Assembly (NCBI RefSeq): GCF_015706575.1
Contig: NW_024037068.1
Coordinates: 1,116,001-1,180,000 of the forward strand
Source: Patiria miniata
Taxonomy: Eukaryota > Echinodermata > Asteroidea > Valvatida > Asterinidae
Direction of reading: 5' to 3'
Length of the DNA stretch: 64,000 nucleotides
Shown here: positions 37,901-49,900 of the stretch, piece after piece
Layout: each line of letters starts with the position of its first letter
Numbering within the stretch: the stretch's first letter is position 1
The notes under the pieces: model-generated
What the model saw: only the letters and a program-made list of their open reading frames with translations
Database searches by the model: none
Told to the model about the DNA's origin: nothing
Position numbers and translations under genes: made by a program

Positions 37901-40900
37901 TATTCTTTCATATGCTTCGCTTGCCGCCCCTGCGCCGAGTGCAACGAATACTCAGAAGGACTACACATTAAGTATGCCTTGCGCGGTCTGACCAATCGAA
38001 AGTCTACACTGCGTAGTATATCCGGGCTATGCAAAACTGTCGATGGCAACGCGTACTGCAGCCTGCTCCACACCCTGGAAACGAGGTTGGGTCTACGGTG
38101 CTCGCTATTTGCATGATTTGAAGCACAAGCATGTGAGTGACGTGTATAGTGCTCTGTTGCTTCCATCGTGAGTTAATACAGCTCCATGCTTCCACCAAGG
38201 CTGAGCGTTGTGAGTTCGCTGCCCGCCACAGTGTTGCGTTATAATTTCGGGGGCCTGTCTGGGATCAACGAAGGATCGATGCATTGCTTCAAACATCGCG
38301 ATCTTAAAGACACCCTCCACATTTTTCCACGGACGTGGAGCGATTTTGGCGTCGCGAAAGACCGCGGTCTCAGATCGTTTCAGGAGCAAACATTTCTCGG
38401 AGGCCGAGTAAAACTTGCTCTTATATAGATGGTTGACCCAAGTTGAATAACAGTTGACTCGACAAGTTCCTCGCAGACAGTCTTGCAAATTGTAAGACGT
38501 TCAAGTTTACGTTTGTTGAAGAGTCCAATATACTGAAACTTAATTATGACCTTCTTAATCAGCCTTCGCCTGTGTACTACGGCAAGCCTTTCAAGTACGT
38601 TTTCTCACAAATGCCACTGCCTCACAAAATGCCAATTTAACAGACCAAAGGGAACATTTACAGACTGTTGCCATGGTACATAATTATCATGGGCGTCAAT
38701 CGGTGGGGGACGGGGAACCCCTCCACCCCCCCCCCCCCCCCCATTTTAAAGCGGTGGAGACTTTTTTGGCCCCCCCCCCCACTTTTCTTCCCCGAATAAA
38801 AATTGTAGCTACTACATGTATAATGATTCCATTACTCAGAATAGCTGATTCAATGACACCAAACTCGAAAATGATGTTTAAAAGATGATCTTCGTTTTCC
38901 AAATGCGACTGCCTCACAAAAAGCCAATTTAACAGACCAACGGCAACATTTACAGACAGTTGCCATGGTACATAATTATCATGTGCGTAAATCGACGGGG
39001 GACAGGGGAAACCCCCCCCCCCACACACACACACACACACACCCCCACATTTTGAGGGGGGACATTGTTTGGTCTCCCCCCCCCCCCCCACACTTTTTCT
39101 TCCCCGAATAAAAAATATTGTAGCCTACAATAATGATTCTATTGCTCAGAATACATGTAGCTGATTCAATTACTCAAAACTCAAAACTTTCACAGATGAT
39201 CTTTTGCTCAAATTGGTTTTAGTGATCAGAAATTGCCTCAGATCACACCACAGAAATTGATATTCTTTAACTGCATGTCTCACCAACTATATCCCCCATT
39301 TACATTTAACTCCCCACATTTTCATCCCCAACACTACGCCCTACCCGATCTATGATCGGGTAAACCAGCTTGTGCTATATATTTCTTTATTCTTAATCAG
39401 TTGCATGACCGGTATTTATTGGGATGCATAGGGCCTATACGTGTACGTGTATATTGTCAGGTACAGTACAACCTGTAAAAATTGCCCCCCGGTGAGGTTT
39501 CTGTTAAGTTATCACATCAGCCTATTTTTATTTATTTTTTTAAACACAAACGTATTTTTGGTGACATGTATTTCAGGTAAAAACCTTTATGGAATCTCAC
39601 TGTGCTGTGTTGACAAAAGGGATGATGACGTTTCAGAATATTTTACACCTTTTCTCTACTTAAACTTATAAATTAGAAATTGCTTGACAATTGCCAACAT
39701 ATTGAAATAAAAAAAGGCCTATTTGCAGCTTCAATTTAAGAAGGTTTTTATGTGGAAAAGTTGCAGTGAAGGATTGTAATAGGAGACAATATTTGCGATA
39801 CGTGTAAATGTATATAGCCAAACTTTAATTCATAAGGATGAACGTTTGACTTGGTCAAGTGGGTACGGTACTTACTGTAATGTGGAGTACAATGTACATT
39901 GTAGTGGTGGGATTTAAATCCAGATTTTTTTAAATTCGGTTTGAATTCCACTATTCTGTTTCGATTTTGGAAACCGGATTTCGAAAACCAACCTTGAAAA
40001 AAATGAAGCCTCCCATTTTTTGTGACACAGGCTAAAGAAAACAACTGAAACGTTCCTCAATTTGCTCCATGGTCTCTGATTGTAAGTGGGCAATTCCACA
40101 CTAATGGGCCCAAAAGTGTGACATTTTAGAAGACTTTGAGTTTTGATAATAAAACTAGGATTTTGGTCTCATAATTTTTGCTGTAAACATTGCAAGCTTT
40201 AAACAAATACCGGTATCCTCACCTGCAAAGGATATGGTTTTGTACCGGTATTTTAGAAAATACGGTGGATATTGTTTTTAAAAGTATTACGTATGTAACA
40301 AAGGACAGACATTTTACATAAAGTTTTTACATGCAACATGTATCCATAAACTTATCTAATTGGCCCATTAGTGTGGGCATTCCTAACTGCTTCACTTGCT
40401 AGTGGCCTCCTCTGTGTATCCATGGAGGTAGAATTACACCGCGTTCCCACTTGAATTGGAAAAAGGTGGATCAGGATCCGGCATTTTGGTGTGATCGTTA
40501 TCTTACCGCAACGAAACCGCAAGTCGCGTTCCCACTTATGCTTGATCCACCTTTTCGTACGGAAATGTTGGGTCCGAAAGGTCACTAAGTTCGGAATTAC
40601 GCGCGCTCTGTGGGAGTGCCATTGTTGCATGGTTGCATGCCAGGCCAGGATGGGTCAGTTTTCAAACAGCACTATCAGAATTCACAGACAAAAATTACGC
40701 GAATTCACCAACATAAATCACGGATCCGTAGAGGATCCGTGCGTGCATAAATTAACAGGTGAAATCCAACAGAGCCGCTCATTGTGTGACATCACGGCAG
40801 AAACCAATGCATCGATAAGGGATTCCCTGGTTCTGAAGCTTCTCATTGGTTAGAAACGGTCACATGATGTACTACGACATCATTTTCCAATTTTCTATAA

Positions 40901-43900
40901 TCAATACTTCAGATTTGTCACCTCCGTACGTACCGCGGCCCGCGTTATCGGCACTATTCTCATCGCATACTCGTAAGCTTTTCCATGATTCTGTGCCAAA
41001 GTGAAGTCTTTTGGTGAGTGCGGACTCAGAGTCATTTATGGATGGAAAAATAAGTAAAATTTCAGGAATGAAAAAGGTTTAGTAATGGACGAACACGCAA
41101 CAAAAATAAGGCCTATATAGTGTAGTTTTAGGATACCACGTGCGCTTTTGCATGCGGTGCAAAAATGCTGAACTACGGTGCTAGCCCGTAGTTCAGCGGT
41201 TGTTTATTGTGCATGTTGTATACGCTGGAAATGTTCACATGAGCTACACGCCTGAAAACGTGTTTCTTCGTTCATGAGACCGCAACATTTTCGCGCCACT
41301 CGTGCACCGGGCGGATGTTAACAGGTCAAATTGCCGGATCAGATCCACCTTTTGCGTTCCCATCTGATCGTGATCCGGCAATTGCCGGATCTGATCCACC
41401 AATTGGGGGATCTGTATCCTGGTCCAGAGGTGGATCAGAAAAGGTGGATCTGATCCTGATCCACCTTATAACGGTTAGCGTTCCCACTACACACAATTGC
41501 CGGATCTGATCCACCAATTGGGGATCTGATCCGGCAATTTGGCAAAAGGTGGATCAGATCCACCAATTGGTGGATCAAGTGGGAACGGGGTCTTAGATCC
41601 TTGTCCATTTCACTTACCAGAGAGTTCCCATCACATTTTTTCACCATTACAGCTCTGGAGTGTTTTTGTGAAGGCCCAGTTGTCATTGAATCCTGCAAAC
41701 TGTACCTAATTACCATTGGATTATTGGGAGGGCATTGCATGCACAGCACTTCACTCGTTACTTTTTGTTGGTTTGACTGTGAGCTGGACGGGAACTTCCG
41801 GTGAAATCAGAAAAAAAATAGGATGACCAGATTTTGAAATCTCTGATTTTTCCCACCGCTATCTTGGAACATTAATAGAAATTGCATGAAAAACCACTGG
41901 ATTGACAGTCTACATGTAATTCATTCAGAGAAACCAAATCGTGAAATTGAAGCGTGAATCACTGAACGTATAATGTAGCAAATCAAGTGGGTACAATTGC
42001 AGAGGGTATACATGTAACTTTCCAACGCGAAATTATCCGACAAATTAGAGCAGATTCGCTCACTTACCGGTACATGTAGGCCCTATGTGATTTGAGAGCG
42101 ACATCTCGAAATTGACTGTGTGAGATCATTTTGTCTGAACTGCAGTTTTTGTGTCTTACATGAACATGTAGTTCTTCAACAGAATGTTGCAGGGTGACTA
42201 CCGTGGGTCATTCTATAAATTTGGGGTCCACTTTTTTCCTGTCTGTGTTACATCTGACAGCTATGATTTTGAAATTCTTGATACAAGTATGCCGATGTCC
42301 TCCAATAGTGATTAAAAGTGAAGCATCCGAACTACGAAACAAATTAAATTAGTTTGAAGTTATAATTTTCGGTGACACTTGAATGACAAATTACAAAGTT
42401 CAGAGGTAACCAGGTAACAGGGACAGGAAAAGTCTCAAACTTTGGACCCTCAATTTATAGAATATAACCCACACACAGCTACCGTACATACATAATAATT
42501 ACTTCAAATTTACATGTAAGCTGTCAATGTCATTATTTTGGGCCTTTTTTTTGCCTTGCTTTCTTTTCCTTATTTTACCCACAATGTTTAGTTATGGCTT
42601 GCACACACACCGGTATGTGCACACATTTTTTGCTCTTCGTCTCTATCATGCCCTAATGCTGCATTTGCACAAACATGTGTACGCTTTTATAAATCTTGGT
42701 CAAAAACTAAATATAGTCACTGTTTATTCTGTGCCACTAACAAAATGCTTATTAGGCCTACTGAGCTTTAGTAAAACATTAATGAAGTTAATGAATGCTT
42801 GTATATAATCCCTTAAAGTGACCCAGGTTTTTTTTTAATTAGGATGTTTGACTTTTGACTCGTTATGTAAGATTCTTATGTACCAGGGTACACATGTTTT
42901 AATATTAGTTATCTGTATAAAGTCAGGTAACCACAGAGCTTATTCATCATAAATACTCTCTGTTCCCTAGCTACAGTGTACCAAGGAATTTAAAATGGAA
43001 ACATTTTAGATCATTATTGGCCTTTTATCAGCCTCCTGAACATGGTGCTAAAACAGCTTGCACGTTATTAAATTAAACTGTATCCTATTTTGTACAAAGT
43101 CTGAACAGGATATAGAGTCAGTGCATAACAGTAGGTTGAAACCTGTCCTGATCATGAATTTAAATTAATTAACCCTACTCCCTATGGGTGTGCAAAAATC
43201 GTATTAAAATTTGAGGATTCAGGACTGTTAGAGTTGAGTCCATCCATCCTCCTTTTTTTCTTTTCCTTTTTACTTTTACTTGTGGCCTCATCATACATGT
43301 ACCGGTACTTATACAGTACGTGTTCAAAATATTTGCAAGATACTAAAAGGGTGCACGCCACCATAAACCTTCAAATTAGTGCGCGCGAGCTCATTAATAT
43401 TTTGTGACCCCACAGTTAATTTTGAATAAGAGGTCCTTGCGGCCTATAATTGGGATAGATTGTAGAACTATTTAAGTCAATCAAGTACTTGTGACTTGTG
43501 GCTTCTAACTCGGGCGAGTTTATTCGAAAAAAGCCGGACCTGTGGGTCTATTTCGCATAGAGGCGGGGGAAGGGGGGGGGGGGTTACATTTAGACCTGGG
43601 CCCTGGGATTAAGAATCATTTTAGGGGTGGTTTTGGGGGAGGGGAATATAAAAAAAAAAATTACCCGGTTACCACTATTAAAATTAAAAGGAAAATGTTT
43701 GGGGGGGGGGGGGTCACAATCTTTAATTTCCAGGGAAAATATTATGCCACCTTGCTCCTGAGCATCACAAGGCAGCGCTCTTTGTGTACGATATTGCGTT
43801 GTTTCCCTATGAGCACGTATTTTGTGTGTTGGAACCATAAGCACCCTTTGTGAAAACCTGACATCCTTTGGCAGCGTTTATAAGCAAAATGTACTCACAC

Positions 43901-46900
43901 AGGCATGATGAATACTGTATTGTGGACATTGAGATGAAAAGTTCTACTTGCGGCTGAAACCCCCCCCCCCCCACCACTCCACTCCCCTCCCCCCCCCCCC
44001 CCCCCCCCCCACCACTCCACTCCCCTCCCCCCCCCCCCCCCCAAGTCTTAGGTCAGGGAACAGGCCAGACATTGTCCCGACGACTGCACAAAACTTGTGT
44101 GGGAAAAAAAAGGTGAAGTGCACTCTACAGGATTACGTACCGAAGTAGATTATACTTCTTGAAGATACTGTAAGATATAACATGATCCTTTTGTTTTTCT
44201 CTGCAGATATTTCAGCTGCTCGTTTGCCACCTGCTAGGAAGCTGCTAGTGTTAGTCAACCCTGCCAGCGGGCGCCGCAAGGGCGTACAGATATTCAACAA
44301 GCAGGTCGTGCCCATATTCCGAGATGCTGAGCTTGACTACGACTTGGTTGTCACAAGTAAGCCTCTGGGAACATAGAATTATTCATTCTTTTGGCCTGTA
44401 GTTGGAGTAGTGCCAGGGCATGCAGTGTGGGGGGTTGGTGGTGGATGACAACTAAAATTGAAGGTTTAAAATTGGAAGTTGTTTTCCCAGTGCTCTTCAA
44501 CAAATTCCATTTCTTTTTCTCCAAAATTTGTTGCAGTCCGTATTTTTTATTTGTTAAACAACAATTCCTAAACTCCTGAGAGTTTTGCCCTTTCCTATTG
44601 GTCAAAAGCCTGCCACACGGGTGGTCATAATAATAATACCAGAGTCTTATATAGCGCACATACCGGTACAGATCTACATGTATCAACAATTGGGTACTCA
44701 AGGCGCTGTCAATTACTGGTATTTTTAAAGACAGATAAATGAAGTTTTTTAAAGAAATATGAGACCCACACACCTTTACAAAGCGTATACAAGGTGCTGT
44801 GGCATATAGGCCTACATATTGCAACCACTGCCAGAAACACCGGGGCAAACCCCTTCTCTTAGCGATAAGTGTTACTGGTTCTATAGCGTGCAGTACACAA
44901 CACACAGGACCTACGGCTTTACGTCCCATCCGAAGGACGAAGCAATAATGGTAAAGTGCCTTGCTCAAGAGCACAAGGACTATATTCCAGTGTTGTAGTA
45001 GAGTACTTACATGTACATGTACCTCGGCTCGGCCCAATATCCGCGTCCATGCCCTAGAGCAGGTTATGTGTAAATATATACAAACTCTATGTATGAGCCA
45101 ACTTGTTTAAAAATGGCCAAGCACATATTTATTCCCCTAACCAAAAGGGCCCCCCCCCCCCTCAACTTTTTCCTTGAATTTTTTTTTTCATGACCCGAGC
45201 TGTTCTGACCTTTTAGCTTCAAGTCTGGCGCATCTTTTGATACCAAAAACATAAAATTCGGACCAGGGGTTGCCGCGCAGTGAAAAATTTTCCGCCGCTA
45301 CTCGCCTTGAAAACTGAATTTCCCCATATACAAAGTGTACACAAAACAGAATTACCATTTGTGCATGCAGATAATTAATTAGCCATAATTCCAAAACCCA
45401 GCGGGGACTGACAGCAGTGGCAAAGGGGGAGGGGGGTAGTGCATAATGGCAGAATACAATGGGCTAGAGATTTTATCAGCAAAATCGGGATGCTGATAGA
45501 AGCAAAATCTGGACATCAAAAATGGATTATAAATGTGAAATCGGGAACTGGACAAAAACTCTTTTTTGCAAGGAGTAAATAAAGCCCGGCTACGCGCCTG
45601 ACTGACAGGAAAATGACGTTGGATTCAAACTGCGGACAGTCAAGAATCATGCCATCATTTCATTCAGTCTCCATCCTCCATTCATTTTGATCTTTAGATC
45701 CTCATAGCTCCTAGATCCTCTGTACATTGTACCCTGTATGTGGTTCCGTTGCCATGCATGATTGGCCAATAATCTTGCAATTGATGGCAATTAATTTGTT
45801 GTTCCCCTGTCAAGGGCAGTGCTTGTCAATGTAACCATGGCAACTTTGAATGTGAATGACGTGTACTTTTATGCAAGGTTTCATATTTCATATGCACACT
45901 TGTTTAATGTACATTTTCCTTTCATGATGCATGAAAATAATACTTGGCCAGATCTACGTACACATGCACATGTGCAAGTGTACAAATGTGTACTTTGAGA
46001 ATTATTGAACAGGATATTATATAACGTATTGACTGTTGATGTGTATTTTATGAATGGCATTAGTCCCCGTCATGCATGTTGTGTTTGTACACGGAAAACA
46101 TGAAACAAATACATGCCAAAGCAGGAAGCGAGCAGAATATATTTATAACCCACTAGTGTGGTATATTGAAATATTAAGTGGAAGTACAGGTTTCACATTG
46201 TACTTAAAAAAATGAAAACTGCAACTTAAAACCAAATCTGTCTAAAAATAATTGTGATAGCAACTAAAATATAAATGAACAGGGTACAGTACCGGCTACC
46301 GGTACCTACATTGTACCTGTACGTACAGTGTACATGTTTATACATGTACCGTAGGCCTATATGTACGTACGCATATTAGTTCACATTGATTGTGTTAAGC
46401 TTTTAGTTTTAAAGGAAATCTGCTGATGTACATTGTGTAGATGTTCAGTATTACACAAGAAATGCATTGAAATTATGCACTTCATGAGATACATCTTCAT
46501 GATGTACGTGATGTACGTGTATTAAACGTAAAAGTCAGATGTACATATATACATTGTAACACAGGAACAGGAAAAAAGTGGACCGCAAATTTATACAGGA
46601 TGGTACCAATGTAAACACAGGAAAAATACACGGCCCAAAAAGTGATTTAAAAAGTAAAAAGAATAGATGTCCAGGGGACTGCATGTACATACTGTACATG
46701 TACAAAACATGTTGGCAGGACAAAGGGAGAAGTGGTGGCATAGGCGAATCCGGGGGGGGGGGGGGGGGGGGGATGGTAAGGCGGGTATTTAAACCCCCCC
46801 CCCCCCCCCCCCCAATAATTTTTAAATAGTGCCCTTTTTTTTGAAGCAGTGCCTTTTTTATCTGAACAAGTAAAGTGCCCTTTAAAAAAAAAAAATGGTG

Positions 46901-49900
46901 CCCCTGTTGTGCCATCGGCCGTTCCGGGTGTTTTTTAAAAATTTCACACATGTACCGGTATCGCCCTAAAAAGCACTGTAAATCGTCTGTTTTGAACAGC
47001 GCCCCCATCGACGGATGGCGCATATCCGGAGAAAAAAACGTGTGTACATTTCACCACGGATGTGCAAGTGCCCTTTTCACGAAATTCCCCCCCCCCCAAT
47101 AAAAATGACCGTGCTACGCCACTGGTTGGGGCAACTAAACAAGAAGGGGGAACAAGATTAAACAAAATTTAGGTCTGAGGAACTCAAAAATGTCTCGTTT
47201 TGGAATGCTTGTGGCGTGATTTACAATGAACAATGTATAGTTAAGAAGAGGAGGCAGTGAGGATAAACTTAGAGGCAGAATATAGCAAGAAAAATACCGA
47301 CGACTAAAAAACAAAATGTACATGCGTATGTCGCACTGCAGAATTTCGGCATGGAACGATAACTTGGTAAATTAATTAATCACTGTGGCAGTTACTTGGT
47401 TACATTTTGTCTGTTCCATTAATTGAAAACTGCTTTTCCAAAATGAAGGCTTTCCCTCTTGGGCAGGCACAAGGCCACGTGCTATAAGTTGTAAGCAAAA
47501 ATACTCTGAATCCACATGTGAAATGCCTCCACAACATTGCACAAGGAAACTTGTACGCATACTGGTATGTCAAGAAAATGAGTAAATTTGAAACTTCGGT
47601 TGTCAGGCAACTTGGCATCATATTTATTTTCCAAACATAAATCAGTCACTTGATTTAAACAAAACTCTGCAAAACCAAACATGAAAAAAGGAGAATTGAA
47701 AAAATATACCGGTACATGTACTTGGGGGCATACACAGAACCACGACTAGTGAAATGAAATTGAAAGGAAAGGAATTGAGTAAAATTTGACAAGGTGAAAC
47801 GGTGGCAGAAGCGCACAAAAAATATTGGAATAGGAGGCAGTAGGAGTCAAGCTTGGGTAATGATACGTGTATGTATGTAAATGTGAGGAATATTTCATCC
47901 ATCTTGGCATCTCACAATCCTCTTTTATATTCCTGCTGCATTCTGGAGATGAATAATTTACGCGTGCACATAGTGCGCTTCCCGCCGAAACCAGACTGCC
48001 TGCGCGTCAGAATCATTCCATTCTTAATCAGTTTCAAAACTCTCCTCTCACCTGTGCTGTGCGGTGTCTTTGCCTTATGAAAATGTGTCTGCTGCATCTT
48101 AATTACACCAACCCTGGGCATTAATATGCCTCCCTGTGCATGATGCATGTGATAAGCATCAATGGGTGCAGCTTTAGGAAACTGACAACTACATGAACTA
48201 ATACTCGACGTGTATGTGCATATTCACTGAGAAGAGCACGATACGCAGAGTGCAGTATGGACCATGCTACCGGTACATACTGTACATGTACAAACATGTA
48301 CATATGTATGTGATAATGTTGTTCCCAAGTTTTCTTGAAGACTAATATTTATCGTATACGTAAACCCCTCTTGTTTAATAAAACTACAAATTAATTTTTA
48401 AAAATCAAAAAATAAAACTACCGGTAAATGATTTCTTCTACATACATGTAGCTTCAAATGTAGGGACAACCATGCTTGCACTGTACATTTTCAAATGTCA
48501 ACAACCGCAATCGTAAACGTAGCAAAAACGATGGCACCAGCATGTCGGGATGTTTGGCAATAATTAGTATTTTTTCAATGACGATCAGATCATCAGTTAC
48601 AAGGTTGTTAGATAAAATAACCAAGTGAAGTCCATTATTTTCCAAATTTGATTTTCTTAAGTATTGCATGGCTCATAAAATTGTGTACATATGGAAACTT
48701 TCAATAGTCCATGATATGATCAGGTTAGCATTGACATGATTGAGTCGTACCCTGATAACGTCATGTTTTGTCAGCTTAGTTTTTGTTCAGAAACATCAAG
48801 GATAATTTGGGTACATGTACCGGTACATGAATTCTCTAGACAGTAGATATCACCACCTTTGCCCAAAATCCTCCCCTTGTAAGTGCATACATTTGTCTGG
48901 ACATATGGACTGAATCTTTACATTACCGTCTGCTCTGCAAATGGTACTTGCGTGCACATGTATAGAATTGGCACATTTTTTACGACAAAAATTGCAATTG
49001 CATGGATATTGGCATATGGCTTAATAATTTGTACTTTCCATTTAGGTACATGTATGTACTTTACATAATATCCACAAATTTACATGTACATGTAATTTGC
49101 ATATTATGATGTGCACAAAATTTAAAAATGTGCATGTACAGTGCAAGCATGGTTGTCCCTACATTTGAAGCTACGTAGAAGAAATCATTTACCGGTAGTT
49201 TTATTTTCTGATTTTTTAAATTAATTTGTAATTTTAAAAAAGAGGGGTTTACGTATAATTATCTTTAAGCAAACTTGGGAACAACATTATCACGTACATA
49301 CATGTATGTGTACAAGTTCGTGGTTGATATTGGTTGGTTGTCATATTGCCCTCTTGCTGTGGCGGGTTATCGCATGTATCTAACCATAACAAAGTCCAGC
49401 CCCTAGACTACAGTAGATGGTGCTTTGTTACGACTTTTGAGATCCCAAGAGGGAGGGTTACATGTATAGCCCAGGTTGGACTCTTCCGTGGTGTACACCC
49501 GATGGAATCCAGGGTATGAACTTCTGCTGCCATAGGGAACAAAATTATAACAAATTGTTTTCATTTTTTTACCTGATGGAGCAAGCTGAAATTTTGTTAA
49601 CATATTCATTGTGTCCAGAATTACAAGATGCTTGGTTTAGAAAAAGTAAATTCCGTGGGCGACATGTTTAGCAAAAATAAATCGCAGATGCACGCTTTCG
49701 TCGTAAACATCCTCAGTACAAACTTCTGGTGTGAAGATTTACGTATGCTTATAAGCAACACAGCTGCTATGCATTTCTTTGCTCAACTTTAAAATCACTG
49801 TTTCAAGGATAATGTTAGATTCAGCAGGCTGCCGATGAAATGTGTGTTTGTGATTTCAATCAGTTTTTTCTCCAGATTGTTCCCAGAGCTGGTAAAACCC

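Noticed and set aside
44351..45037. 228-codon open frame on the minus strand
   Set aside because: It overlaps the SPHK exon 2 donor and intron 2, runs through SINE-like repeat, has biased low-complexity content and no recognisable domain or splice support.
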